NCBI RefSeq assembly: GCF_027244095.1
Contig: NC_069658.1
Span: 415,426,687 to 415,490,686 of the forward strand
Length of the DNA: 64,000 bases
Direction of reading: 5' to 3'
Source of the DNA: Hemicordylus capensis
Taxonomy: Eukaryota > Chordata > Lepidosauria > Squamata > Cordylidae
A program made the translations under genes and the position numbers. How positions within the stretch are numbered: position 1 is the first letter of the stretch; the number at the start of each line of letters is the position of its first letter. The notes beneath the pieces are model-generated. The model saw only the letters and a program-made list of their open reading frames with translations, was not told the DNA's origin and made no database searches. This document shows, piece after piece, positions 22,965 to 41,062 of the stretch.

Positions 22965-23185
22965 GCACTACTGGCAGTGTAATGGTTAGCATGTTGGACT
23001 AAGACAGGAGGAATCACAGTTCAAATCCCCACTCAGCCATGGAGCTGATTAGGTGACCTTGGGCCGGTCGCACTCTCTCAGCTCAACCTACTAACCTCAC
23101 AGAATTGTTGTGAAGATGAGAGGGAGGATGAACCATGTGCACCACAGGACCGCCTTGCAGGAAAGATGGCATGATGCAAATGCCA
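22965..23185 (+). repeat. Squam1-like SINE, diverged
   Basis: GTGTAATGGTTAGCATGTTG, AGTTCAAATCCCCACTCAGC, GACCTTGGGCCGGTCGCACT and GAACCATGTGCACCAC in the usual order. Older than the copy at 18264 judging by changes. Confidence 0.78.
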
Positions 23186-23640
23186 TAAACAGATGACCTG
23201 CGATATAGTTATAGAGGTTACTGAAAGTGACAAGTGGATCTCAGCAAGCATAGATTTGAATGCCTGCTTACCTTAGGGGGATTTGCTTTCAGCAGGATAT
23301 CAACATTAGTTGTTGCAGAGCAGACTGAGATCATATACAGATTCTGCCATATCATACCCATTTTCCTCTATGCATAAGAGGCACGACCCTCCCCAGGGAG
23401 TCATGACCCAAGTGTTTAGCCTCCAATCATATGGATATAGTGGGCATCACCAGAATATGGAACTTTATTTTATTATATTAGTATACTGCCCCAAACTTCA
23501 GTGTCTGGGTGGTTTACAATGATTTAGCAGTTCATTATTCAATGCACATTGCAGTTGGGCATGTCTGGATACACATTATGTTGCAGTAAGGGGCAACCTC
23601 AGAGACATAGGATAACCATGGTGCTTAAAGCAGTAAAGGA
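23186..23640. other. Unassigned, with a short reversed L2-like 3' end
   Basis: Position 23460-23530 (TTTTATTATATTAGTATACT, GCCCCAAACTTCAGTGTCTG) is a reversed L2-like tail. The rest is not recognised. Confidence 0.5.
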
Positions 23641-25890
23641 ATATGCAAACCACTGCTCGCTTGCTCGCGTGTTGTCAAGTTGGTGTTGATCCTTAGCAAC
23701 CACATAGAGAGATTCTCTCCAGGATGATCTGTCTTCCACTTGACCTTGAAGGTCTCTCAGTGGTGCATTCATTGCTGTCGTAATTGACTCCATCCACCTT
23801 GCTGCTGATTGTCCTCTTCTTTTTCCTTCTACATTTCCCAGCATTATGGACTTCTCAAGGGAGCTGGATCTTCGCATAATGTGTCAGTTTGAGCCTGGTC
23901 ATTTGTGCCTTGCGTGAAAATTCTGGATTTATTGATTTATTCCATGATCCATTTGTTTCTTTTCCTGGCTGTCCATGGTATTCTCAAAAGTCTTCTCCAG
24001 CACCAAAGTTCAAAAGCATCAATACTTTTTCTATCTTGCTTCTTCAAAGTCCAGCTTTCACATCCATAGAGTGTCATAGGAAAAACTATCGTCTGAACAA
24101 TGCTAATCTTTGTAGGTATAGACACGTCGCGGCATCTAAATATCCTTCCCAAGGCCTTCATTGCAACCCTACCAAGTGCTAGTCTGTGGTGGATTTCTTG
24201 ACTGCTGGATCCTTTACTGTTGATGGTCGATCCTAAAAGGCAGAAGCTATCCAACACTTCAATGTCTTCATTATCAATTCAGAGGCTAGTTGCTATACCT
24301 ATTATCATTCGTTTAGTCTTCTTTACATGTAGACATAGTCCTAGTTTTTCACTGTACTCCTTGAATTTCACTACTAGAACTTGCAGATCATCTGCATTCT
24401 CAGCTATCAGAGTGGTGTCATCAGCATCGCACAGGTTATTTATGTTTCTTCCTCCAACTTTAAAACCACACTCATTTTCCAATCCAGCTTCCCTCAATAT
24501 ACATTCAGCATATAAGTTAAATAAATATGGAGAAAGTATACAGACTTGTCTTACTCCTTTGCTGATCTGGAACCAGTCTGTTTCACCATGTTCCATCTGG
24601 ACTGTGGCTTCCTGTCCTGTGTATAGGTTTCTCATGAGAACGATGAGATGTTCTGGGACAACCATTTTCCTAAGGATATCCCACAACTTGACATAGTAAA
24701 TACAATCAAAGGCTTTTCTGTAGTCAGTGAAGTACATATTGACTCCTTTTTGGTATTCTTTGGCTTTCTCAGTTATCCAGTGTGCATTAGAGATGTGCAT
24801 GAACTGTCCGAGCAACGGTTCAGCAGCGGGAGGGGGAGGGGTTTCACCCGCTGGTGCTCTTGCCAAAATTGCTGGTGTACAGGGTGGCAGTGTACTATCT
24901 TGCTACCCTGTTCAGTGTCAAATCAGAAGTGCCCAACGCATATGTGCGTGTGTGTCAGGCACTTCTGGTTTGACGCTGACCGGGGTGGCAAGGAGGTACA
25001 CTGCTACCCCACACCAGCAATTTGGGTGAGAGCGCTGGCAGGGGGACCTCAGTGAGGGGGTAAGAGCACCCTCCCGGTCCCTTAAAGGTAACCCCGCCCC
25101 CACTGCCAGACCTCTGAACCGGGTCCAGAAAAGGACCGAACCAGTTTGGCCACATTCCTATGTGCATCAGCAATGATGTCTCTTGTTCCTCGGCCTTTTC
25201 TGAAACCGGCTTGAACATCCGCCATTTCTCTTTCCACATAGGGCTTTAATCTGCATTAGATGATCCTGGGCATTATTTTGCTAGCATGTGAAGTTAAGGA
25301 TATTGTGCAATGGTTTGCACAAACTGTTAAATCTCCTTTCTTTGGTATGGATATGTAGACTGACCTCTTCCAGTCTGTTGGCCACTGTGTCATTCTCCCA
25401 AATTGCTGGTATAGTTTGGTTAGAGCCTTGACTAATTCTTCTTCTGTTGCCTGCCATATTTCTGTAGCTATTGCATCAATTTATGTAGCCTTCTGACTTG
25501 TTAATAACCAGTGTGCTGATCTAACTTCATTTTCCCATACTAGAAGTTCTTGCAAATAGGGAATATCTTTTAGAGTATTTTGGGATGATGATGTCCCTGC
25601 TGTACAGATTTTCAGTATTCTCCTGTTTGATGTTCTCTGAATCAGTTACTATCTGTCCTTTGGCATTCCTTAATATACCAATTTGAGGTTGGACCCTCCT
25701 TCTGAGTTCGGAGATCTTTTGGAAAACATTCCTGGTTTTTCCGTGTCTATTTCCACCCTCAAGTCCTTTACAGATGTCATTGTAGTACTGCTTGTCTCTT
25801 CTAACAGCTTTCTGAAATTCCCTATTAAGTTCCTTCCTGAGGTCTTTCTTAACTGTGGGTTCTCTCCTCTTCTTGGCAATGCTTAAATCA
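23640..25890 (-). mobile_element. BovB (RTE) LINE, long broken fragment
   Basis: Minus-strand remnants in order from the right: a linker block (KDLRKELNREFQKAVRRDKQ, about 25820-25790), RT (FTDYRKAFDCIYYVKLWDIL near 24730-24680; GVRQVCILSPYLFNLYAECI near 24550-24500; DADDTTLIAENADDLQVLV near 24430-24380, where the usual YADD is CDADD), then GCESWTLKKQDRKSIDAFEL and WCWRRLLRIPWTARK (24070-23960) and the C-terminal MRRSSSLEKSIMLGNVEGKR (23877). This is the hallmark order of BovB, a family famous for horizontal movement between squamates and ruminants. Frames are broken, and a MITE sits inside it (24788-25160). Plus-strand frames here are shadows. Confidence 0.9.
24788..25160. repeat. hAT-like MITE inserted in BovB
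   Basis: Starts TAGAGATGTGCATGAACTG and ends GGCCACATTCCTA. Both sides carry TGTGCAT (24781-24787 and 25161-25167). Removing the element and one copy restores BovB (the ISNAHWITEKA block). CG-rich interior with GCACTTCTGGTTTGACGCTG inverted against TCAAATCAGAAGTGCC. Confidence 0.85.
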
Positions 25891-26800
25891 GGCACTCTCA
25901 GATGTTATAACAGGCCTTGCTAAGCAGGGAGTACACAGCTGAAAACTGACCCTGGCTATGGAGCATGTTTTACACATTGCAGCCAGGCACTTAGTGGCAG
26001 GACAATCCGATTGATCAGTCAGATGGCCAGACTGTGTGTGTTACTCACTGTACACACAACAAGCCTTTGTCACACCACCAACTGTAATGTACGCTGGGCT
26101 CAGTATGCAGCCAGGGCCCATTTCCTACCATCTAAATTAGCCCCCAAACGCGTGTGCCAGCCCTCACCCACTTTCCCAGTATAATTAAAACAAAACAAAA
26201 AACTGTACCTATTGCATTGGTACACACTAGTCAGCCATTTTTGCGCTTCCCTCACAACAGAGGCTATCCTAAGATGGTCTGATTTAGTAGTTCTAGTGAT
26301 CAAACACACTTGGCGGCTGCAAAGTGGGGGATGGGACGGTATCCCCTAGTTTACTTCAGAAGCTATTTTGCCCCATCAGCTCAAGTAACTTGTAGTAAAT
26401 CTCTTTGAGGGTACCTGAACATTCAGTAAACCAAAGTCTTCCACTCAAAAATATACTTGAGACAATCTGCTGTCAATAACTGCCAAGCTAAGAAGTGGCC
26501 TTAGTCAGCATTTTAGCTGGAAAATATCAGGCAACCCAGTACAGAAAGGTATAAGACGAAGCTAGAATCGAAAGAAACAAGCATTTGTAAAGTGCAAGTC
26601 TGAGATTTAAAAACCCCCAGCAAGTATCATCACATTATGGAATACATTATGGGGAAATGCAGCAAGAAACTGACCCAGTGAACATTTCAGACCTTTGGAT
26701 TCTTATCTGTGGGAGAAAACTTTATTCCTAGCAGTGGCAGAAATCCTTGTATTGCATTGTAGTCCAACAACTCCTAGGGTCTTCTATCTTCCCACTTCAG
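25891..26800. other. No recognised feature
   Basis: Intergenic sequence without recognised coding or repeat motif. Confidence 0.4.
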
Positions 26801-27057
26801 TAAGTAAAGTGTGCCATCGAGTCAGTGTTGACCCCTGGTGACCACAAAGCCCTGTGATGGTCTTTGGTAGAATACAGGAGGGGTTTACCATTGCCTCCTC
26901 CCATGCAGTATGAGATGATGCCTTTTAGCATCTTCCTGTATTGCTACTGCCTGATATAGGTGTTTCCCAGTCTGGGAAACATACCAGTGGGGATTCAAAC
27001 CAGCAACCTCTGGCTTGCTAGTCAAATGATTTCCCCCACTGTGCCATTATGTGGCTC
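26801..27057 (-). repeat. tRNA-derived SINE (family with 'ATCGAGTC...' 3' end)
   Basis: Reversed copy of the SINE seen whole at 60509-60748: GTGTGCCATCGAGTCAGTGT, GGTAGAATACAGGAGGGGTT, GCAGTATGAGATGATGCC, CAGTGGGGATTCAAACCAGC (reversed box B), CACTGTGCCATTATGTGGC. Full length or nearly so. Confidence 0.8.
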
Positions 27058-27329
27058 AGTAGATTGGGTCATTATAGAACTGGGTAAATAGGCCATGTTG
27101 TACTGAACATTCCAAATACTTCATGTGAAAGCGTCACTACCAGGTTTTCAAGAATTTTAGTGCAAGCATTACCTTTATTAGCTAAATAGTCTCATACTCC
27201 AGAACAAACCCAAAGAAACTGCAGCTAACTTAAGGTGATCAGAATGCTGTTAGCATCAGTTAAGATTTTGGGCCAGGAGACATCAAGAAGGCAGCATCAA
27301 AAGATGTAGCTGGTAACTAGCATTTCTGA

Positions 27330-27530
27330 GAGCCAGAGTGGTGTAGTGGCAAAAGTATTTGATTAGGACCAGGGAGACCAGAGTTCAGATTCTGACTCAG
27401 CCATAAAACTCACTGGGTGACTCTGGGCCATTTAGCCTAACCTACCTCACAGGGTTGTTGTGAGGATAAACACTATGTACACTATGGTGGGCTCCATGGA
27501 GGAAAAGCAGCTTATAGATGTAGAAATAAC
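27330..27530 (+). repeat. Squam1-like SINE
   Basis: GAGAGCCAGAGTGGTGTAGT, GGACCAGGGAGACCAGAGTT, CTCACTGGGTGACTCTGGGC and CTCACAGGGTTGTTGTGAGG. It lies just past the TUBA1B 3' end. Confidence 0.82.
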
Positions 27531-27630
27531 TTTTTAGCACATTTGACGTGGGCATACTGCAGTGTGAAATAATCCTGCATTGTAAGAGAACATACTAGAG
27601 ATACATATATCCTGAACATTTTTAAAGCCT

Positions 27631-27636
27631 TTTATT
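27631..27636 (-). terminator. TUBA1B: TUBA1B poly(A) signal
   Basis: TTTATT on the plus strand gives AATAAA on the minus strand, about 190 bases after the stop codon. The context (CTTTTATTTCAC) resembles that of the TUBA1A signal (CTTTTATTCAC). Cleavage is expected about 10-25 bases further left. Confidence 0.7.
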
Positions 27637-27825
27637 TCACAGTCACGATGATAACTTTAAAGAGACATGGAAAATGGACATGATCACATAGTGGAATGGC
27701 AAGACATCCTAGTAAAGACTGCTGCACTTCATAGCAACACTGCCTCAGTTAACAAGTAAGCTAATTTTGAAGCTGAAAATATCATGGAGATGAACCATGC
27801 AGCAGAAAGATGTAAGGGAGCAGGT

Positions 27826-34344
<6,519 letters not shown>

Positions 34345-34481
34345 GGTGCTGAAGAGGAAGGATTGCAAGAAACAAGAGAAGGGAAGGAAGGGGGAAAAAT
34401 AAAATCTCAGATGTTACTTCTCCCGACAAGCTAAGAGTCGATGTAAGTAACAGAATGGGAAAAGAAGGGGCCGCCCGGCTG

Positions 34482-34489
34482 CTTTTATA
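34482..34489 (-). promoter_or_regulatory. TUBA1B: TUBA1B TATA box
   Basis: CTTTTATA on the plus strand is TATAAAAG on the minus strand, about 140 bases upstream of the ATG. The start of transcription is expected near 34450-34460. Confidence 0.8.
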
Positions 34490-34567
34490 TCACATCTCCC
34501 TCTCAGGGCTGGGTGGGGAAGCTGGCCTTACATGCATTTAGGATAATGAATTTACTCCGCCGTTGTC

Positions 34568-34626
34568 ATTGGGCAGGTTGGCACGTCCATCTGTGAGCTC
34601 ATAATCAGTGATTGGCTGGGACCAAT
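34568..34626 (-). promoter_or_regulatory. TUBA1B: TUBA1B CCAAT boxes
   Basis: ATTGG at 34568-34572 and 34611-34615 (CCAAT on the minus strand) and CCAAT on the plus strand at 34622-34626 lie 80-140 bases upstream of the TATA box. This spacing suits NF-Y sites. Confidence 0.7.
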
Positions 34627-37020
34627 GACCCCCTTTTTGCTATAAGAAAAAGAGAGGATTTTTGGTGGGAGGGGCAGTGAACCCGATTCAACTTTCTCTA
34701 ACTAACAAATCCTTCTTTTAGGGAAAAGACTGCGTAACACCCAGTTGAATCCCTTGCGTACAAAAACCTGCTCTGAAGAGCTAGGCTTCCTGGCCGCAGG
34801 GTAATATATTTTCAAAGCTATAGTTAACTTTCCATGTCTAGGGAGAAGAAATGGCGTTCCTTCAACATGGCCATTCTCATTTTTAAACCAGGAAAGATGC
34901 GTACTGAATTGGGGGAGGAGGGGGCCGAGGTGCATTTATGAGCACTCCTGCAGGAGGAAATGCAAGAGCATGTATCACTCGAAGGACACCAATTGTCTCG
35001 GTTCTTCAGTTCAGATCATATGGTTCCTCTAGATCGTGGCGTGTTTGGATAATCTGTATCGATGCGATCTAACTCAAAGACAAAAGCAGATATCTTGTAT
35101 AATTTTGTAGGCGATAGAGTGCAGGCGCATGCATTCATAATATATGAATACTACCGTTTTCTTTTTAAAATGCAAACCACCTTCAAAATCATACCAAGAC
35201 AGACATTTTTACATTTAGAGCACGTTTATAATATTAAGCCCTGTTTTCAATTGGTGCTATTTCTATGCAGGCCTTAAATGTTAAAAACAATTAATTCATC
35301 AATACCTTGTTTAAAATGGCAATTAATTACAGGATACAAAATAAGTTTAGCATTTTATTTTTTAAAAAAGAGTGCTCTGTCTCTGCATCCTGGTGGAACT
35401 GGATGCGTGGGGGAGACAAATGGCAGGCAGCTGTAGAGGCTTTTCTGCATATTTGATTTTCAAATAACTCACATGCTTTCCAGATGAGCTGCAACTTAAA
35501 TTTGTTTCCCATCCCCACCCCCGATCTGGATTTGAGGAAAGATTTGTAAGACAGGCATGCAGTTAAGAGAAGAGTAAGGCTGCACAGCTGTAACTCTCCT
35601 AATATCTGTTATACATTATTCTGGCCTTTGTGGAGCCTGTAGCAGCATCATATAAGAATACACCTCATCTAACCCACGGTCACAAAGGCACAGCCCCAAC
35701 GTTGTGGCTGGGTATATTAAATTCAAAGAACAAAATTTAACCGTCATGAGAGAGAGGATTTTAATTTTTTTTAATTATTATTATTTAAGGCTGGAAAACA
35801 GGACCTGGAATAGAGAGCTAAGTCCAGAGAGCAGACATGAGGAATGTCCCGGATGCCATAAATAATAGAGAAAGCTGCAGAGCTGGGGCGAAGGGAGGCG
35901 AGCGGTGTGACTGCAGCTCCATCCTGCAGAGGAAAACTGCGGCAGTAACAACATTCTCTAGAGCTGCAGTCTGCAAACCACTGAGACCTGCACTAATGTT
36001 CAAAGTGAGACTTTTCCGTTTCCGTGGGCAGAACAAGGTGAAAGGATGCAAATAAGTGTACAGGTCTGCCACGCAGAGTCTCCTTAAAACGGACTCTTGG
36101 AAGGCTGAATAAAGAGAGAAGAATCAATGACTTGGCCCACATGCTTACGGCCCCATTGACTTAAATAGAATTTACATTCCTGTAAAGCAAGCGGGGGCGT
36201 GGGGACTGTGGAGAAAGAGAAGACGTTCAGGAGGCGAAGCAAGCAACCCTTCTCCAGAGAACGCCATCTTTTCGCTTTGCAAGGGCTACGTTCACAACGA
36301 GACGCCACCTTTTGCACGTCTGTATGCTGCGGAGGATAGATTCGACCTCTCTAGCACCACGTGGCATGCCCTCTCTCGATCATTGTGCAGAGCCGGCACC
36401 TTTCTGTTTGTTCTCTGAAGCGCTTGCAGCTGCAACCCCTACATTTTAATAAATATATCCCTTTAAATCTTCTTTTCTCCACCTGTGTTCCTACACCCCT
36501 TGTGCTCGGGCAATAGAGAATTCTCAGCTCTGGAGTTTCGCTTTCCCCCAGTTGCTCCTCGTTACTCTCGGGACACAGGATGGGGGCGGTGGTTGGTGGT
36601 CACTCACTACTGTCCTCAAACTTGGCTGCTGGGATTATGCCTGAGCTAAACCTCTACTAAAAATGGCAGTCCTGCGAGCTGTGACCCGATTTCCTTTGAC
36701 TTATGCAAAGCACAGGAAAAAGAGGGGCGGCGGCGCCGCAGAGGGAGCCTATAGTCTCATACTTGTTCTCCCACTTCCTGCCTGCAGCCTGCGCTCTTCT
36801 CTCAAACTTGGGATGTGACTGTTTGGTGTTTGTCGTATGCTGTACTTACTTTCCGTTGGGAAGACAGTTTGGGGTTTGATCACTTTTTGACACCACATTT
36901 ATCAAACATGGAGGAGAGTACCCTTCTTTTCCAGCCTTTCCTAGGTTTATCGGTTTTTGAGAGAATATTGGTATGCTATTAATGTTCTACAAATATAAGC
37001 TTTTGTGGTCCTTTATAGGA
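34627..37020. other. TUBA1B upstream flank; no gene recognised
   Basis: No coding motif or clear repeat recognised. A CG-rich patch (GGGCGGCGGCGCCGCAGAGG at about 36725-36744) lies near 36.5-36.8 kb. Short frames on both strands are unsupported. Confidence 0.45.
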
Positions 37021-37508
37021 CCCAGGGAAGCTTAGGTAAGGCTGTATATCTTAGAGACTGGAGTCCATTTTGTCCATTTCAGAACCCACTAGCAGGAGAT
37101 GCTGGAGGAAGATGCTACCTTTTCTCCAGAATGTCTCTTTGGGCTTTTTCTTGTGATCACCGTGTATGATCCTTGATAAACAGAGCCTGTCTCTCTCTTG
37201 GATTCAGGAGCTTCAAACATTTGTTTCTGTAGCTCCCACTCTCAGCTATGGTCACAACCACTTCCCCTTTTAAATACAAAATCTTTTTTGTCACTTCCTC
37301 ATCTGAGTCTTTCCTGTAGTAGGTTATTCCTGGGTACTATTGTGGCCTTTTCATTTCTATCCCATCTCCCTCTCCTCCTCCTAGTACAATGGATATTTAC
37401 TTCATATACTACTTTGTTCTCAAAGTGGTTTACATAGGAAAAGAAATAAGATGATTCCTTGTCCTCAAACAGCTCACAATCTAAAATAAGCACTAGCAAC
37501 ACAACCAC
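37021..37508 (-). repeat. Partial reversed LINE-like 3' repeat
   Basis: From about 37380: ATGGATATTTACTTCATATA, CAAAGTGGTTTACATAGGAA and CAGCTCACAATCTAAAATAA match the reversed family at 43540-43660. The earlier part is unrecognised. Confidence 0.5.
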
Positions 37509-37700
37509 TGGGTCTTGCGGTAGCAAGCTAAACAGGGTCCACCCTGGTTGCATATGAATGGGAAACTAGAAGTGTGAGTACTGTAAGTATATTCCCCTCA
37601 GGGGATGGAGCCAGTCTGGGAAGAGCAGAAGGTTCCAAGTTCCCTCCCTGGCTTCTGCAAGATAGGGCTGAGAGAGATTCCTGCCTGCAACCTTGGAGAA
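37509..37700 (+). repeat. 5S-derived SINE, left part (split copy)
   Basis: CTTGCGGTAGCAAGCTAAAC, GGTTGCATATGAATGGGAAA, CCCTCAGGGGATGGAGCCAG and GCCTGCAACCTTGGAGAA. The copy continues at 39000-39095 after a 1.3 kb insertion. Confidence 0.85.
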
Positions 37701-38999
37701 ACAAATAAAATGAACCCGTGTAGAATGCACAAGGTACAAAAATGCAGAGGCACAGTGGAAAGTGAAGAAATACTACATATAATCTCAAACTGAAGGCATC
37801 CAGAAACCAGCAGCAAAAAAATATACAACAATGTAGACTGTTACAAACTCCCCAATGGCAAAAAAGCACTCCCAAAAGAACAATAGTACAAACACTGGTA
37901 ATGTTAACAAACTGATGTGAAGCTGCTGGTGCCAGTTTGCTGAAAGTCCATCCTCCAACATGGAGAAGTAATCCCCTCTGCACAGACCTTGGAAAATCTG
38001 GAAACTTTGCACTGGAATCTTGAAGCTTGAATGAAGACTTGAAACTTTAAAAACTTGACAGACTCCCTAAATGATAGTCTGTTTCACAAACATCTTCATC
38101 AGAAGTTCCTAATGTCTATACATCAATGAACATTAAAATGTAACAACAGTGCAAAGAACAACATGACATATATATAATGCAAATGCAACCACACCAACCT
38201 TATTTGAGGAAAAGCCTTGTCACAGGAGCAGCATGAAAGTGCCTGCAGAAACATGCTATAATCCTTCATGAGCAAACTAAACCTTGGAGTTAAATACTCT
38301 CTACAAAACTCAATTGATCACATGTGGGGTGAAAATAATTAGCCAGCTGGGCTCATCTTCATACCCCCCTGATCTTAAAGAAACAACCATTTCCAGAAAG
38401 CCATAGGAATGCATCTCATGGGCTCTTAAATGCTGTAAGGTTCTCTCCAAGGGAAGATCCTACCACATATATGAAAAAGCTTTATCACTAAACGCAGCAC
38501 CAAAGTGCCTGCTAAAAATGCTAGACCCTCTTAATGGACTTAACCATGGAGTAAAATACTCTCCACATATATCAATCAGTAACATGATGGGTGGAAATGT
38601 GAAGCCAGCTGGACTAATCCTCATACCTTCTAATTATAAGCCAAACACAATCACAAAACACACCTACCAAAAATAATACATGTAATGGGCCCATACATGA
38701 AGTGAAATTCATGTATTTGAGATTCTCTCAAACGGAGAATCCTATGTGTATCCCTTAGAACAGCACAGGGAGATCAAAATTACATGGGAATAAACCTAAG
38801 GTAAGAGGAATTCTTCCACAAAATATAGCACCAATGGGGCAGCCAATCTTCTATATTAAGACCTGGAGCACCTAAACTACAAGGACTTCTACACTAAATA
38901 TGCACCTCAATATGGGTGTGACTAAATCAGGAACCAATGGTGGTGATTCTCCAGAAAAAACTGCTTTTCATCTGTCTCTGGGTCCCTTGCTCCTGTGAA
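37701..38999. mobile_element. Unclassified retroelement-like insertion with 12-bp target duplication
   Basis: It is flanked by AACCTTGGAGAA at 37689-37700 and 39000-39011, an exact 12-bp direct repeat. Removing it and one copy restores the SINE. The interior has at least two diverged units of about 260 bp (about 38205-38460 and 38461-38735) sharing AGTGCCTGC, TAAATACTCTC / TAAAATACTCTC, AGCCAGCTGG and GAGAATCCT-like phrases. No protein motif found. The TCTTCATCAGAAG phrase reminds me of Penelope-like elements, but that is a weak hint. Confidence 0.7.
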
Positions 39000-39095
39000 A
39001 ACCTTGGAGAAGCTGCTGCCCATCTGTGAAGACAATACTGAGCTAGATAGACCAATGGTCTGACTCAGTATATGGCAGCTTCCTAGGTTCCTATT
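39000..39095 (+). repeat. 5S-derived SINE, right part (split copy)
   Basis: ACCTTGGAGAAGCTGCTGCC, GACAATACTGAGCTAGATAG, CAATGGTCTGACTCAGTATA and GGCAGCTTCCTAGGTTCCTA: the 3' part of the SINE begun at 37509. Confidence 0.88.
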
Positions 39096-40200
39096 CTATT
39101 CTGGGGTTGAATAGGGACACTCTCCCCTGCCTCCACTTTGGAAGGTGCCTCTTTGCTTAATTAACAAGGGTACATTTTTTAACCAAAGTCAAAAGTCATT
39201 AAAATATATATATTGATTGGGGGGGGGGAGGAAAATGTATGCATTTTCCTTAGATAATGCCATTGGATCAGAACTGCTCAGTGACAGAGGAGTAAAGCAA
39301 TTAAGCCCCATCACAGGACTTGACTATAACCTGAGAGGTGTCTGATTCCCTTTTGACAGAGATTGGAATGTTCGTTCTTCTATAATGTATTCTGATAACA
39401 AAAAAACGCTACATCAGTAAACAAAGTTATTTGAACCTTGCAATGCCCTGATGTTTTTCTTACATGTTGGAGAGAGAAACATGCACAAGGTATTTGAATA
39501 ATGGTACTGATAGAGGGAAAGGCTGAATCTGGTCATCAGATTATTAGCTCGGTATAACAGGTACGTCATGTGGTACAAATTCTTCTGGCATCAAGAAAGA
39601 GTGATGTCGAAATATGCTTCTTTCTCTCCAGGGATTAAGATGCATTGTGCACATTACACAGAATGAGTCCATAGGCTGAAGTAGAAGAATGCTGGACTAT
39701 ATAATTTAAGATAGCAAGTGAGATGTAATCTTTATGAATGCTTTTCTATCACCTGTAAAAAGTCCCTGCATGTAGTAAATAAGCACATCAGGAGAAGAGC
39801 TGCTCTCACTTTCTCTCTCTCTCTGCTGTGCTAAACTATATACAGACAGGGTTTTTTTTTAATGTGAGGGAGCATCCAAAAATATAATCCCATTCGTTCC
39901 CCATTTGCACACTGAAGTAGTCCAGTCTGGAATCCTAACATCTTCCTCTGCATAACTGGTAGATTGGTTCTAAAAATCTGTTGCTGAAGGAAGTATAGGA
40001 ACACTCTGAAGTGGAAGTGAATGGATGAAAAATATGTATAGAGCCACAGCATATTCCAAGAAAAAGTGGTTTACATATTAATTTGCTAAACAAGTGATCT
40101 CAACCTGCTTAATTTGCTATACAAATAATCTCAAGCTATTAACTGTGATTCTTTTTATGATAATTCAACAGGGTTTTAAGTACTCTCAATATGTATGTTT
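39096..40200. other. No recognised gene
   Basis: A short phrase at 39140-39165 (GGAAGGTGCCTCTTTGC) belongs to the LINE-like family at 20767 and 43495. Otherwise unassigned AT-rich sequence; poly-G near 39219-39227. Confidence 0.45.
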
Positions 40201-40325
40201 GTTGATTTATTTTATTATATTTGTACACTGCCCCAAACTTCCATCTCTGGGCAGCTTACATCAATATAAAACAAATTAAAATAGGAATTAAAACCTTAAA
40301 ACAATTTAAAACCATTGTATTTTGC
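40201..40325 (-). repeat. L2-like LINE 3' end fragment
   Basis: GATTTATTTTATTATATTTG, CACTGCCCCAAACTTCCATC and CTGGGCAGCTTACATCAATA are the reversed 3' tail of the L2-like family. Confidence 0.7.
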
Positions 40326-40548
40326 TACTCAGGAACCTTGATGGGCATATTTTTAAAATAGTTTTGTCTTTGCTTCTCCTCAATCAACTGGCAGAGATTT
40401 TGAGTTGTACCCCAACCACAGGTCACATCCCCAGTCATAGGTCATGATATGGAATCTAACAAGATCAGAAACAACACAGAGACCTGGTGAATAGTTAATA
40501 TTTTATTTTCATCCTAATAGAAATATATATTAAAAAGCCCTGGAGTCA
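40326..40548. other. No recognised feature
   Basis: Unassigned sequence before the direct-repeat pair. Confidence 0.3.
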
Positions 40549-41062
40549 TGTTTACAGCTGCTCATTTTACTAGCTTTTAAGATTGTCAGACAACACAATT
40601 TCCTTCCATTATATGCAACTCTATAAAAGACTTGTCTTTTTCCTTTAATTAATAATTAATATGCTTGATTGCCCCTTTGTAATGCTGCTTTTTTCATGTT
40701 AAGAGATGTTTTTGAACTGCATTAGAAGCTGTGGGAAGATCTTGACATTTAAGGTGGCAATCCTACAAACATTTACTTAGGGTAAGTCCTACTTAACTCA
40801 GTGGGACTTACTTTCAAGTAAGCATGTGTAGAATTGGCCCACGTGAAAGTTTTGTATAAATAATGGAATCATGGGAAAGTGGCTGGAGGCTAGAATTAAT
40901 ATTCTTCTCTTCTCAGTATAATTTATTTTAAAAAATATTTTATTTTTACTAGTTGAAAATTATTTTAAAACAGCTAAAGACCTGAATGACTCTTGACTCA
41001 ATACATTTGTTTTCACAAAGAAAAACCAGTATGACTCATCTTTCCGTCAGTCTCTCCATCAG
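40549..41062 (+). repeat. Direct repeat, copy 1 (about 0.5 kb)
   Basis: TCATGTTTACAGCTGCTCAT through CAGTATGACTCATCTTTCCG to CTCTCCATCAGC. It aligns along its whole length with 42034-42549, by eye about 85-90% identical with small indels. It contains a MITE-like palindrome (GGCAATCCTACAAACATTTA ... AAGCATGTGTAGAATTGG, about 40751-40838). Confidence 0.88.
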
